From assembly GCF_000716785.1 (NCBI RefSeq), contig NZ_JNYY01000003.1, forward strand, positions 62,001 to 126,000: a DNA stretch of 64,000 bases, in the 5' to 3' direction. The DNA comes from Amycolatopsis vancoresmycina (GTDB lineage: Bacteria > Actinomycetota > Actinomycetes > Mycobacteriales > Pseudonocardiaceae). Each line of letters starts with the position of its first letter. The first letter of the stretch is position 1. This document shows positions 1 to 8,476 of this stretch, in pieces. A model generated the notes under the pieces. That model ran no database searches, had not been told where the DNA came from, and saw only the letters and a program-made list of their open reading frames with translations. Made by a program: the position numbers and the translations under genes.

Positions 1-1
1 G

Positions 2-808
2 AAGCTGGCGAACCTGTGGTTCCGGCTGCGGCTGCTGCACGGCATGCTGACGAAGGTGCCGGCGGTGCAGTTCACCAAGGCCCGCAAGGAAGCCGGGATC
101 CTCAACGCCACGGCGGGCCAGTCCGGCTACGCCGACCGCGCCCAGGCGATCCTGGGCTATTCGGTGTTCGGCATGGAGTACCCGTTCGACGCGGCGCCGT
201 CGCACCTGCGGATGGTCGGCCCGGTCGTGCCGCCGCTGCCGGAGGCGGTGACGCCGGACCCGGCGCTGTCGGCCTGGCTGGACGAGCACGAGTCCGTGGT
301 TTACCTGGCGTTCGGCACGCACATGCGCCTGACGGCCCCGCAGGTGGCGGCGATCGCCGAGGCGGCGCGCCGGATCGGGCCCGAGCACCACCTGCTGTGG
401 AAGCTGCCGAAGGCGCAGCGCGCGTTGCTGCCGGCGAACCTGCCGCCGAACGTCCGGCTGGAGAACTGGGTCCCGTCGCAGTTCGACGTCCTGGCCCACC
501 CGCACGTGCGGGCGTACTACCACCACGGCGGCGGCAACAGTGCGTACGAAGGGATCTACTTCGGCAAGCCGGGCTTGGTCCAGCCGTTCTGGATGGACTG
601 CCACGACCACGCGGCGCGGGTGCTGGACAGCGGCTGCGGGCTGGTGCTGTCACACGAGGAGACGGTGTCGGCGGACGCGATCGTGGCGAAGCTGCGCCGC
701 GTGCTGGAGGAGAAGGAGTTCACCGCACGCGCGGAGGAGTGGGCGGACCGGTTCCGCTCGGCGGGCGGCGCTTCGGCGGCGGCCGACACCGTCCTGGCCG
801 CGCTCTGA
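2..808 (+). CDS. UGT-family glycosyltransferase, C-terminal part (cut by window start)
   Basis: The reading frame is open to the left edge, so only about the last 268 residues are present; the N-terminal acceptor-binding half lies outside the window. The visible part is a GT-B fold C-terminal domain: a strand reading VVYLAFGTH, then the donor-binding block HHGGGNSAYEGIYFGKPGLVQPF followed by DCHDHAARV, the usual place for nucleotide-sugar contacts in UDP-glucuronosyltransferase-like enzymes. Family knowledge: such enzymes attach deoxy or amino sugars to polyketide aglycones. The aminotransferase starts 11 bases after its stop, so the two genes are probably cotranscribed and serve the same sugar. 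A polyene-type mycosaminyltransferase is a close alternative; the acceptor cannot be read from this half. Confident on family, not on donor. Confidence 0.5.
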   Translation, partial: KLANLWFRLRLLHGMLTKVPAVQFTKARKEAGILNATAGQSGYADRAQAILGYSVFGMEYPFDAAPSHLRMVGPVVPPLPEAVTPDPALSAWLDEHESVVYLAFGTHMRLTAPQVAAIAEAARRIGPEHHLLWKLPKAQRALLPANLPPNVRLENWVPSQFDVLAHPHVRAYYHHGGGNSAYEGIYFGKPGLVQPFWMDCHDHAARVLDSGCGLVLSHEETVSADAIVAKLRRVLEEKEFTARAEEWADRFRSAGGASAAADTVLAAL

Positions 809-819
809 AAGGAAACGGC

Positions 820-1872
820 ATGTCCGTCAAGTATCCGGTGTCCCAGCCGTACCTGAACGGCGACGAGCTGGCGAACGTCACCGACGCGGTCACGAGCGGC
901 TGGATCTCTTCGCAGGGACCGTACGTGGCGCGGTTCGAGGAGGCTTTCGCGGCGTACAACGGAGTTTCCCACGGGGTGGCGTGTTCCTCCGGCACGACCG
1001 CGCTGACCTTGGCGCTGCGCGCACTGGGGATCGGCCCGGGTGACGAGGTGATCGTCCCGGAGTTCACGATGATCGCCTCGGCCTGGGCGGTGACGTACAC
1101 GGGCGCGACCCCGGTGTTCGTCGACTGCGGCGACGACCTGAACATCGACGTGTCGCTCATCGAGGCGAAGATCACCCCGCGCACGAAGGCGATCATGCCG
1201 GTGCACATCTACGGCCGCCAGTGTGACATGGACGCGATCATGGAGCTGGCGTACGAGTACAACCTGCGCGTGGTGGAGGATTCCGCGGAGGCGCACGGCG
1301 TGCGCCCGGTGGGGGACATCGCGTGTTTCTCGCTGTTCGCCAACAAGATCATCGCTTCGGGCGAGGGCGGGATCTGCCTGACGGCCGACCCGCGCCTGGC
1401 GGAGCAGATGAAGCACCTGCGGGGGATGGCGTTCAACCGCGACCACACGTTCCTGCACAAGAAGCTCGGCTACAACTTCCGGATGACGAATCTGCAGGCC
1501 GCGGTGGCGACGGCGCAGGTGTCCCAATTGGACTCGATCCTTGCTCTGCGGTCTTCCATTGAGGCCCGGTACGACGCCGGGTTGCGGGACATCCCCGGGG
1601 TGACGCTGATGCCGCGGCGCGATGTGCTGTGGATGTACGACCTGCTGTGCGACCGGCGCGACGAGCTGCGGGCGTTCCTGGCGGCCGAAGGCATCGAGAC
1701 GCGGGTGTTCTTCAAGCCGATGAGCCGGCAGCCGATGTACCTGGATCCCGTGTGGACTTCGCTGCGGGCCAACCGGTTCGCCGAAACGGGGTTGTACCTG
1801 CCCACCTACACGTCGCTGGGCGAGGACGACCAGGAGTACATCGTGTCGCGGGTGCGGAAGTTCTACAGCTGA
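820..1872 (+). CDS. DegT/DnrJ/EryC1 sugar aminotransferase (perosamine-synthase-like)
   Basis: A 350-residue PLP-dependent aminotransferase of normal family length. It opens with PVSQPYLNGDELANVTDAV and GWISSQGPYV, has the SGTTAL phosphate-binding loop near residue 60, the VPEFTMIASA and MPVHIYGRQCDMD blocks, VVEDSAEAHG, and the Schiff-base lysine in FANKIIASGEGG. These match the 4-aminotransferases of the GDP-perosamine synthase branch, which turn a 4-keto-6-deoxy NDP-hexose into a 4-amino-4,6-dideoxy sugar; a 3-aminotransferase as in mycosamine formation is the main alternative. The ATG at 820 follows GAAAGGAAAC, an acceptable ribosome site. It lies just behind a glycosyltransferase, which supports making and attaching an amino sugar. 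Other sugar genes (synthase, dehydratase) must lie to the left. Confidence 0.5.
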   Translation: MSVKYPVSQPYLNGDELANVTDAVTSGWISSQGPYVARFEEAFAAYNGVSHGVACSSGTTALTLALRALGIGPGDEVIVPEFTMIASAWAVTYTGATPVFVDCGDDLNIDVSLIEAKITPRTKAIMPVHIYGRQCDMDAIMELAYEYNLRVVEDSAEAHGVRPVGDIACFSLFANKIIASGEGGICLTADPRLAEQMKHLRGMAFNRDHTFLHKKLGYNFRMTNLQAAVATAQVSQLDSILALRSSIEARYDAGLRDIPGVTLMPRRDVLWMYDLLCDRRDELRAFLAAEGIETRVFFKPMSRQPMYLDPVWTSLRANRFAETGLYLPTYTSLGEDDQEYIVSRVRKFYS

Positions 1873-1888
1873 CCACCCGCGTTCGAGC

Positions 1889-1932
1889 GCGCCCCCGGCC
1901 GTGACCCCGGCCGTGACCCCGGCCGGGGGCGC
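1889..1932. terminator. Bidirectional hairpin between convergent genes
   Basis: A perfect 12-bp inverted repeat, GCGCCCCCGGCC at 1889-1900 and its complement at 1921-1932, with a 20-base loop. It sits between the stop of the aminotransferase and the stop of the oppositely oriented response regulator, where a shared terminator is expected. Confidence 0.5.
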
Positions 1933-1939
1933 CCTCGTT

Positions 1940-2599
1940 TCAGCCCTGCCGGACCTTGCTGCTCAAGTAGGTCAGCACCGCCAGCACCCGCCGGTTGTCG
2001 TCCTCGTGCTGGGCCAGATCCAGCTTCGTGAAGATGCTCGCCGTGTGCTTGCCCACCGCGGCCTCGCTGATCGTCAGCCGCTGGGCGATCGCCGCGTTCG
2101 ACCGGCCTTCCGCCATCAGCTCCAGCACCTGGCGCTCGCGGGGCGTCAACGCGTCCAGCGGGTCTCGGCGTGACCTGCTGGCCAGGAGCTTCGTGATGAC
2201 CTCCGGGTCCATCGCGGTACCTCCCGCCGCCACCATGCGGAGTGCGTCGACGAACTGGTCCGCGTTCAGCACCCGGTCCTTCAGCAGGTAGCCGATCGCG
2301 CCCGCGCCGTCCGCCAGCAGCTCACGCGCGTACGTCTGCTCCACGTGCTGGGACAGCACCAGCACCGGCAGCCCCGGCCGCCGGCGGCGGGCCTCCAAAG
2401 CCGCCTTGATCCCCTCGTCGCTGAAGCTCGGGGGGAGGCGGACGTCCACCACCGCGATGTCCGGTGCGTGGTCGTCGATGGCCTTCAGCAGCTCCGTGGC
2501 GTTGCCCACCGCGCTCACCACCGTGAACCCGTGTGCCTCGAGGAGCCGCGTCATGCCGTCTCGAAGCAGGTAGAGATCCTCCGCGAGGACAACGCGCAC
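1940..2599 (-). CDS. NarL/LuxR-type response regulator
   Basis: A 219-residue two-component regulator. The receiver domain starts VRVVLAEDLYLLRDG with the acidic pair, carries the phosphoacceptor Asp in IAVVDVRLPP and the conserved Lys in GYLLKDRV. The C-terminal helix-turn-helix reads LTPRERQVLELMAEGRSNAAIAQRL and then AAVGKHTASIFTKL, the GerE/LuxR signature. I place the start at GTG 2599 because AGGAG lies six bases upstream and the receiver begins at once; a TTG at 2650 would add 17 proline-rich residues. It follows the transporter genes in the same direction with a 75-base gap and no kinase beside it. Likely role: control of the export/resistance genes or of the cluster. Its kinase may be the one encoded at 6738-8096. 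Confidence 0.5.
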   Translation of the reverse strand: MRVVLAEDLYLLRDGMTRLLEAHGFTVVSAVGNATELLKAIDDHAPDIAVVDVRLPPSFSDEGIKAALEARRRRPGLPVLVLSQHVEQTYARELLADGAGAIGYLLKDRVLNADQFVDALRMVAAGGTAMDPEVITKLLASRSRRDPLDALTPRERQVLELMAEGRSNAAIAQRLTISEAAVGKHTASIFTKLDLAQHEDDNRRVLAVLTYLSSKVRQG

Positions 2600-2674
2600 G
2601 AACCGCTCCTGGGGTTCCGGGCCGGGCGGGGCCGGGCTGGGGTGTCCCAACCGTACCGTCCCCGCCGGACCGCG

Positions 2675-3478
2675 TCAGTCCAGCGCGCGCTTCAGGAACC
2701 CCGCGATGCCGAACGCGCCGAAGATCGCCGTGGCCGCCGTCATCACCAGCAGGGAGATCCACAGCGGGATCGACGGTACCTGGTCCGGCATCACCAGCCG
2801 CCGCAACGCCTCCGACACGTACGTCAGGGGGTTGGCCGCGCAAATCACCTGGAACCAGCGCAAACCGGACAGGCTCAGCCAGGGGAACTGGCCCGAACCC
2901 GTGAAGATCAGGGGGACCAGGAGGATCGTGAACACCAGGTTGATGTGGCGGGGCGGCACGATGGTGCCCAGCACCATGCCCACCGCCGCGCCCGCCAGCG
3001 AACCCAGCGCCACGACGCCCGCCACGCCCGGCAGGGCCGCCGGGCTCCAGCGGACGCCGTCGAGGATCAGCAGGCCGATCGGGATCATCACCAGGCCGGC
3101 GATGATGCCGCGGATCGCGCCGAACAGCATCTTCTCCACCGCCACCAGGCGGATCGACAGCGGGGCCAGCAGGCGGTCCTCGATCTCCCGCGTCACCGAG
3201 AAGTCCAGCACCAGCGGCAGGGCCGTGTTCTGCAGCGCCCCGGTGAACGCGTTCATCGCCACCATGCCGGGCAGCAGGATCTGCGCGTACCCCGCGCCCG
3301 CGTAGCCGATCTGGGACAGCACCTTGCCGAAGATGAACAACAGGAACAGCGGCTGGATCAGCATCTGGGCCAGGAACGGCAGCAACTCGCGGCCGGTGAC
3401 GAAGAAGTCGCGGCCGAGCACCGCGAAGAACGCGCGGGCCTGGCCGGGCTGCGGCTGGGCGACAGTGGCGGCGGTCAT
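2675..3478 (-). CDS. ABC-2 type drug-export permease
   Basis: A 267-residue membrane protein with about six hydrophobic segments, starting with a short Gln/Pro-rich cytoplasmic tail and then a helix near LLPFLAQMLIQPLFLLFIFG. The signature VTREIEDRLLAPLS in the first third is typical of ABC-2 permeases of the DrrB kind, which move antibiotics out of the cell with a separate ATPase. Its ATG at 3476-3478 overlaps the ATPase stop codon by four bases (ATGA), so translation is coupled. Substrate is inferred from context: the glucosylated cluster product. The start is fixed by the overlap. Confidence 0.5.
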   Translation of the reverse strand: MTAATVAQPQPGQARAFFAVLGRDFFVTGRELLPFLAQMLIQPLFLLFIFGKVLSQIGYAGAGYAQILLPGMVAMNAFTGALQNTALPLVLDFSVTREIEDRLLAPLSIRLVAVEKMLFGAIRGIIAGLVMIPIGLLILDGVRWSPAALPGVAGVVALGSLAGAAVGMVLGTIVPPRHINLVFTILLVPLIFTGSGQFPWLSLSGLRWFQVICAANPLTYVSEALRRLVMPDQVPSIPLWISLLVMTAATAIFGAFGIAGFLKRALD

Positions 3479-4467
3479 CGGAGGTCCCGTCCGGTGATGG
3501 AGATGAACACGTCTTCGAGGGTGGGCTTGCCGAACGAGATGCCGGTGACCTCGCACCGCTCGCGGCCCAGCACGGCCAGCACACCCGGCAGCAGCGACGC
3601 CGGCTCGGCCTCCGTGTAGAGGCGGAACTGGACGGCCTTCTCGTCCGCGGCGGCCCGGCCGGCCGCGGCGAGCCGCTCGACCCGCTCCACCGACGGCACC
3701 TGCTTCAGCTCCATGCCGACGGCGTCCGCCTCGGCCGCCGAATCCGCCAGGCCCACGCCGACGGTGAGCGTCGTGTTGCCGGGCAGGGACCGCGTCAGCG
3801 CGTCCGTGGTGTCCAGCGCCAGCAGCTTCCCGTGGTCGACGATGCCGACCCGGTCGCACAGCTTGGCCGCCTCCTCCATGTCGTGCGTGGTGACCACGAC
3901 CGTGACGCCCTCCGCCGTCAGCTCGGCGACGCGCTCGTGCACGAACAGCCGCGACTGCGGGTCGAGGCCGGTCGCCGGCTCGTCGAGGAACATCACCCGC
4001 GGCCGGTGCATCAGCGCGCGGGCGATCATCACGCGCTGGGCCTGGCCGCCGGACATCTCGTCGACCCGGGCCTTCGCGCGCGGGCCGAGACCCATCCACT
4101 CGATCAGCTCGTCGGCCCGGCGGTGCCGCTGCGCGCGCCCCATGCCGTGGTAGGCGGCGTGGAACAGCAGGTTCTGCCGCACGGTCAGCGACTGGTCGAG
4201 GTTGTTGCGCTGCGGGACGACGGCCAGCGCCTGCCGGGCCGCCGTTGCGTGCTTGACGACGTCGATGCCGGCCACCTCGGCGTGGCCGGACGTCGGCAGC
4301 GCGCGGGTGGTCAGCATGCTGACCGTCGTCGTCTTGCCCGCGCCGTTGGGGCCCAGCAGGCCGAACACCTCGCCGGTGGCGATGGTGAAACCGAGGCCGT
4401 CGACCGCAGGCCGTTCTGCTTTCGGGTACCTCTTCACGAGGTCCCGTACCACCACAGCGTCCTGCAC
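3475..4467 (-). CDS. ABC transporter ATPase, DrrA-like
   Basis: A 330-residue single nucleotide-binding protein. Walker A is GPNGAGKTT, the Q-loop region reads VVPQRNNLD, the signature is MSGGQAQRV, Walker B is VMFLDEPATGLDP and the switch His is in VTTHDMEE. The extra C-terminal region of about 100 residues ending TLEDVFISITGRDLR is the hallmark of the daunorubicin-resistance (DrrA) group. I prefer GTG 4467 as start because GGAGG stands six bases before it; a TTG seven codons earlier has no such site. It pairs with the permease through a 4-base overlap. Likely role: energy for self-protective export of the cluster product. Confidence 0.5.
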   Translation of the reverse strand: MQDAVVVRDLVKRYPKAERPAVDGLGFTIATGEVFGLLGPNGAGKTTTVSMLTTRALPTSGHAEVAGIDVVKHATAARQALAVVPQRNNLDQSLTVRQNLLFHAAYHGMGRAQRHRRADELIEWMGLGPRAKARVDEMSGGQAQRVMIARALMHRPRVMFLDEPATGLDPQSRLFVHERVAELTAEGVTVVVTTHDMEEAAKLCDRVGIVDHGKLLALDTTDALTRSLPGNTTLTVGVGLADSAAEADAVGMELKQVPSVERVERLAAAGRAAADEKAVQFRLYTEAEPASLLPGVLAVLGRERCEVTGISFGKPTLEDVFISITGRDLR

Positions 4468-4502
4468 GCTGGTCCTCCAGGGAATCAAAGGGGCAGAAAG
4501 AG

Positions 4503-4549
4503 GTGAGGAAGGGCCGCGGTGCTGGGGGACAACCTCGGCCCTTCCCCAC
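4503..4549 (-). terminator. Hairpin after the MGT gene
   Basis: Inverted repeat GGAAGGGCCG (4507-4516) and CGGCCCTTCC (4536-4545), extended outward by GTG/CAC after one mismatch. It lies 29 bases beyond the stop of the glycosyltransferase and before the ABC ATPase start, so it may end or attenuate leftward transcription between them. Confidence 0.5.
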
Positions 4550-4577
4550 AGGCGGCTGGTTCTGCCGAACCAGCGGG

Positions 4578-5771
4578 TCAGGAAGAGTGCTTGAGGTGCC
4601 GCTCGAGCTCGTCGGCCGCGCGGGGGGCGCCGCCGGCGGCGCGGACCCGCGCGCCCATCGCCGCGACCGCGGCGCGGATCCGCCCGTCGGCCGCCGTCGA
4701 CCGCACGGCGTCCCGCAGCAGCTCGGGCGTCGGTTCCTGGCCGGCGAGGTTCGTGCCGAGGCCGAGTTCGGCGACCCGGTTGGCGACGGCGGCCTGCTCG
4801 ACGCTCTGCGGCAGGGTCACCATCGGCGTGTCGAAGTACAGCGCCTCCATCGTCCCGCCCATCCCCGAGTGGGTGATGAAGGCCGACGCGTGGTCCAGCA
4901 CCGCGAGCTGCGGCACCTGGGCGTGCGCCTCGATGTTCGGCGGCAGCTCACCGAGCGAAGCCGGGTCGAGCGCGCCGATCGAGAGCACGACGTGCCAGTC
5001 TTCGCCGGTGAACGCCGTCACGACGGCGCGGAAGAACTCCGGCCGGTCGTTGAACGCCGTGCCGAGCGAAACCAGCAGCACCGGACGGCCGTCGGACGGC
5101 GGCTGCCAGCTGCCCTGGTACGCCCGGTCGCCCAGGCACGGGCCGACGAACGCGTAGCGGTCGTCGAAAGTCTCGCCCCGGTACTGGAATTCCTTGGCGA
5201 CGAAGGCGAGCGCGAACTCCTCGCGCCCGATGGCGAAGTCGGCCGGCGAGATCGCCGGGACGCCGTGCGCCGCGGTCAGCTCGGCGATCTTCTCGCGGAA
5301 AGCGACCCGGGCCGGGTGCTCCTCGCTGAAACCGTTTTCCTCGCCGAGGAACTTCGCCAGCGACCAGTGGTCGTTGTACGCGAAGGACGGGAACAGCTCG
5401 ACCGCGGGCACGCCCCACTTCGCCGCGAGCACCCGCCCGGTCGCGTACACCGTGCGGTCGTAGAGGATCAGGTCCGGTACGTCGCCGGCGAACGCGGCCT
5501 CGAACACCGGGATGGTCGCGGTGCTTTCCATGACCAGCACCAGCGGCAGCCACGCGGCGAAGTCGGCGGGCGGGTCCTCGGTGCGCGGCTTCGGCGTCAG
5601 GGAGGACTCGTAGCGCAGGACCTGCGCCCCGGTCGCCGCCACGAGGTCCGCGAACTGGTCCGTCGTGGCGTAGGTGACGCGGTGCCCGCGGCGGACCAGC
5701 TCGGCGGCCACGTCCAGCGTCGGCATGACGTGGCCGTACGCGGGGATGTTCAGCAGCGCGATGTGTGCCAT
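4578..5771 (-). CDS. MGT-family macrolide glycosyltransferase (OleD/OleI-like), probable self-resistance
   Basis: A 397-residue complete GT-B glycosyltransferase. The N-terminus HIALLNIPAYGHVMPTLDVAAELVRRGH is typical of the macrolide-inactivating MGT group, as is the C-terminal donor block HSGMGGTMEALYFDTPMVTLPQ with EQAAVANRV. Members such as OleD and OleI transfer glucose from UDP-glucose to a hydroxyl of the antibiotic and silence it inside the producer. A secreted GH3 glucosidase lies 2.8 kb away and an exporter pair lies directly downstream, which completes the known glucosylate-export-reactivate scheme. The ATG is preceded by GAGGAG. It could instead decorate the product permanently; the pairing with the glucosidase makes resistance more likely. 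Confidence 0.5.
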   Translation of the reverse strand: MAHIALLNIPAYGHVMPTLDVAAELVRRGHRVTYATTDQFADLVAATGAQVLRYESSLTPKPRTEDPPADFAAWLPLVLVMESTATIPVFEAAFAGDVPDLILYDRTVYATGRVLAAKWGVPAVELFPSFAYNDHWSLAKFLGEENGFSEEHPARVAFREKIAELTAAHGVPAISPADFAIGREEFALAFVAKEFQYRGETFDDRYAFVGPCLGDRAYQGSWQPPSDGRPVLLVSLGTAFNDRPEFFRAVVTAFTGEDWHVVLSIGALDPASLGELPPNIEAHAQVPQLAVLDHASAFITHSGMGGTMEALYFDTPMVTLPQSVEQAAVANRVAELGLGTNLAGQEPTPELLRDAVRSTAADGRIRAAVAAMGARVRAAGGAPRAADELERHLKHSS

Positions 5772-5810
5772 GGGAAAGCTCCTCGGATTGCGGTGGGCGG
5801 CCGGAAGCCC

Positions 5811-6482
5811 TCAGGCACGCAGGTCGTGCTTGCGGGTGTAGTAGGCCATGAAGCCGATGAGCCCGCCGAGGACCACGATCCACTGCACGGTCGTCACCAG
5901 GTTGATGTCGTCGAGCGGCAGGGTGTAGGCGAGCACCACGCGGACGACCGCGTCCACGATCATGCCGATGCCGAACACGACGGTCAGCAGGCGCAGGCCG
6001 TGGCGCATCTGCGGCTCGGTGTCCCAGCGGCGCTCCCAGACCTCCGCGCCGGCGCCGCCGCGCTTGGTGCGCGCGATGCTGACCCCGGCGTGCAGGAAGA
6101 ACGGCTTCTCGAAGAACAGCGTGATCAGCATCCAGACGCCGAACATGGCGGTGAGCCAGCCGTCCTTGGCGAAGAAGAACCGCGCGTCGCCCGAAATCAG
6201 CGAGACCGCGGTGCCGATGACCATCATCGTCACCATGAACAGGCCCAGCCCGTCGATCTTGCGGTAGCGGGCGAAGACGTACACGGTCCGGACCACCGGG
6301 ACGATGCCACCGATGATCGCGGCGGTCAACAGCGGGACGCCGTTCTGGCGCAGGATGTAGTAGACGGCGAGCGGGACGATCAGGTCGAAGGCCGCGGAAG
6401 CGAACAGCGCCAGCCGCGGGTTGCGCGGTTCCCCGTGCGACGGCGCGGCGGCCTTGGTGCGTTGGATGCCGGTTTCGTTCAT
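5811..6482 (-). CDS. VC0807-like polytopic membrane protein
   Basis: A 223-residue protein with about six hydrophobic segments; recognisable phrases are FDLIVPLAVYYILRQNGV and GDARFFFAKDGWLTAMFGVW, found in the VC0807/intracellular-septation-A-like family of unknown function. The start is set at the internal ATG (6480-6482) because AGGAG lies seven bases before it; upstream in-frame starts lack a site. The stop is 39 bases before the MGT gene, so the two are likely in one transcript. A part in tolerance or export is possible from context, but nothing in the sequence shows it. Family moderately sure, function unknown. Confidence 0.5.
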   Translation of the reverse strand: MNETGIQRTKAAAPSHGEPRNPRLALFASAAFDLIVPLAVYYILRQNGVPLLTAAIIGGIVPVVRTVYVFARYRKIDGLGLFMVTMMVIGTAVSLISGDARFFFAKDGWLTAMFGVWMLITLFFEKPFFLHAGVSIARTKRGGAGAEVWERRWDTEPQMRHGLRLLTVVFGIGMIVDAVVRVVLAYTLPLDDINLVTTVQWIVVLGGLIGFMAYYTRKHDLRA

Positions 6483-6606
6483 TGCTTGCTCCTGGTGGTT
6501 CGCGAGGTGGTTCTCATTCGCCAACGCCATTCGCTTGCGTCGTGGCGCTGCTCCGGGGACAACGGTAGTGTCGCGGTACCGGTCGGCGTGAGCCTGTTAG
6601 GCCGAA

Positions 6607-6636
6607 CATAGGGGTATGGCTACCTATACCCCTATG
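6607..6636. promoter_or_regulatory. 11-bp palindrome in divergent promoter (operator candidate)
   Basis: CATAGGGGTAT at 6607-6617 is exactly mirrored by ATACCCCTATG at 6626-6636 across an 8-base spacer. It is much richer in A+T than its surroundings and lies in the 255-base gap between the leftward membrane-protein gene and the rightward histidine kinase gene. Its core TACCCCTA recurs in the other divergent promoter at 19096-19296. No other feature is clear in the rest of this gap. Confidence 0.5.
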
Positions 6637-6737
6637 AGTGGGCTTGGCCGATTGTGCGGCCCCCGTGGCGTCCCCAGACTGGAGTGACCTCGAGTGCGAG
6701 CGGGCCGGTCCGGCCCCCTGGAGACGATGGGGGACAG

Positions 6738-8096
6738 ATGAGCCGACCGGGAACACTCTCCCGCGGAGAGTATGATCTGGCGATGTCGACGATTCCCCGG
6801 CGCAGCGCCTCGGCCGTCCGGCGGGGGCTCGCCGGAATGGCGCGGCTGGTCGTTCTGGTGCTGTTCGCCGCGGCGCAGGTCTGCGTTCTCACGGTGCCCG
6901 CGCGGATCTGGCTGCCGGAATACGTCGCCGCCGCGGGACTGACCGTACTGGTCGCCATTCCGGCGTGCCGGCTGTTGCCCGCCCTTTCCCGCAAATGCGC
7001 GCCGTCGCTCTACGGCCGTCCGATCGAGTCGCCCTATCTTCCGTTGCCGGCCCTGGAGCGCACGGAGAACGGCTGGTACTGGAACGGCTACGACTTCCAC
7101 AAGTCCCGCTGGGTTTCGCTGGCCCAGCGGCGCGGCCGCTGGTTCTTCACCGACCCGGCGACCTGGCGGGACCTGTGCTGGCTCGTCGTCAACCCGCTGA
7201 CCGGCGGCCTGCTGGCGGCCGTCCCGGTCGCGCTCGCCGGGTTCGGGGCGTTCCTGCTGGTCGCGCCGCTGACCGCGGCGCACCTCGCGGCCGGGGCGTG
7301 GTACTTCCCGCTGCCGGTGACCACCCCCGCCGGCATCGCCGCGACGGTCGTCGCCGGGCTGGCCCTGCTCGTGCTGGGGCTGGTGGCCGCGCCGGGCGCG
7401 GTGGGCCTGCACGAGACCTGGACGCGGTGGCTGCTCGCGCCCGACGAACGGGCGCTGCTGGCGCGGCGGGTCGAGCGGCTGTTCGCCACGCGGGCGGCGG
7501 CGATCGACGCGCAGGCCGCGGAGCTGCGGCGGATCGAGCGTGACCTGCACGACGGCGCTCAGGCGCGGCTGATCGCGATCGGCATTTCGCTCGGCACCGC
7601 GGAGCTGCTGCTCGACACCGACCCCGACGAGGTCCGGCGGCAGCTGGCCGGCGCGCGGGAGCTGTCCGCCGCCGCGCTGCGGGAGCTGCGGGGGCTGGTG
7701 CACGGCATCCAGCCGCCGATGCTCGCCGACCGCGGGCTCGGTGCCGCGCTCGAGGACCTCGCGATGGACGCTCCGGTGCCCACCGACGTCGAGGTCGGGC
7801 TGGTCGGCCGTCCGGACGCGGCCCTGGAGTCGGCCGTCTACTTCTCGGTCGCCGAGCTGCTGGCGAACGCGGCCAAGCACGCGGCGGCCAAGCGCGTGCG
7901 GGTGAGCGTCACGCACCCGCCGGGGGCGCTGCAGGTGGTCGTCGCCGACGACGGCAAGGGTGGCGCCGACTTCAGCCGCGGCACCGGGCTGGCGGGCGTC
8001 CAGCGGCGGGTCGCCGCGTTCGACGGCGTCGTGGAATGTGCCAGCCCGCCCGGCGGGCCGACCGAAATCACGATCGTCATTCCGTACGCCGAATAA
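6738..8096 (+). CDS. Sensor histidine kinase, HisKA_3 (NarL-type partner)
   Basis: About 452 residues from ATG 6738, which has GGGGGA just upstream; ATG 6783 is a possible later start. Two hydrophobic stretches near the N-terminus, then a membrane block with the phrase TWRDLCWLVVNPLTGG typical of the actinomycete putative-sensor kinases. The dimerisation/phosphoacceptor helix is RRIERDLHDGAQARL with His271, followed by an HATPase with NAAKHA (N box) and DDGKGG (G1). The C-terminus ends TEITIVIPYAE. There is no response regulator next to it; the only one in the window is at 1940-2599, on the other side of the transporter genes. The lipoprotein gene follows after 13 bases. Family certain; signal unknown. 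Confidence 0.5.
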   Translation: MSRPGTLSRGEYDLAMSTIPRRSASAVRRGLAGMARLVVLVLFAAAQVCVLTVPARIWLPEYVAAAGLTVLVAIPACRLLPALSRKCAPSLYGRPIESPYLPLPALERTENGWYWNGYDFHKSRWVSLAQRRGRWFFTDPATWRDLCWLVVNPLTGGLLAAVPVALAGFGAFLLVAPLTAAHLAAGAWYFPLPVTTPAGIAATVVAGLALLVLGLVAAPGAVGLHETWTRWLLAPDERALLARRVERLFATRAAAIDAQAAELRRIERDLHDGAQARLIAIGISLGTAELLLDTDPDEVRRQLAGARELSAAALRELRGLVHGIQPPMLADRGLGAALEDLAMDAPVPTDVEVGLVGRPDAALESAVYFSVAELLANAAKHAAAKRVRVSVTHPPGALQVVVADDGKGGADFSRGTGLAGVQRRVAAFDGVVECASPPGGPTEITIVIPYAE

Positions 8097-8109
8097 CCGG
8101 GGGATCAGC

Positions 8110-8418
8110 ATGCGTCACGCAATTGTGGTGTGCCTGTTCGCGGTGGTCGCCGCGTTTTCGGTGACCGGGTGCGACCATTTGGTCGACCTGGGCTGCGCGG
8201 ACCGGGCCTGCCATTTCAACCTCGTCAGCGGCGGAAAGGTCGACCTCGGCGGGCAGGAACTGGCGGTGCAGAAAGTGGACAACAATTCCGTGACTTTCCT
8301 GTCGAACGGTCTCAGCGTTTCCCTCTTCCAGGGCGTCGATCTCGACTTCCTCGGGTACCACCTGCACCTCGGGGAGATCCGCGGTGGCGAGGCGAGCCTG
8401 GACGTCACCCGGAAGTAG
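8110..8418 (+). CDS. Small secreted lipoprotein, unknown function
   Basis: A 102-residue protein that I do not recognise. It has a short basic start, a hydrophobic stretch VVCLFAVVAAFSV and a TGC lipobox, so the mature protein would begin at Cys21, which predicts a diacylglyceryl-modified surface lipoprotein. The mature part has two further Cys (GCADRAC) and reads as beta-rich (DLGGQELAVQKVDNNSVTFL). GGGGGA precedes the ATG and the kinase stop is 13 bases upstream, so it is probably cotranscribed with the kinase and could be an accessory to its signal detection. That role is inference from position only. Confidence 0.5.
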   Translation: MRHAIVVCLFAVVAAFSVTGCDHLVDLGCADRACHFNLVSGGKVDLGGQELAVQKVDNNSVTFLSNGLSVSLFQGVDLDFLGYHLHLGEIRGGEASLDVTRK

Positions 8419-8476
8419 CCCGGAGTTCATCGCACCGTCCTGATTGACCGGTCGAACGCGCTGGTCAAGACAGGGG

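Noticed and set aside
16..819. Upstream extension of the aminotransferase frame to base 16
   Set aside because: The added 268 residues are Pro/Arg/Ala-rich and overlap the real glycosyltransferase frame; the conserved start MSVKYPVSQPYL is at 820.
2625..2666. GGCGGGG/CCCCGCC hairpin between permease and response regulator genes as a terminator
   Set aside because: Only 7 pairs around a 28-base loop in very GC-rich DNA; not convincing, and it would overlap the possible upstream start region of the regulator.
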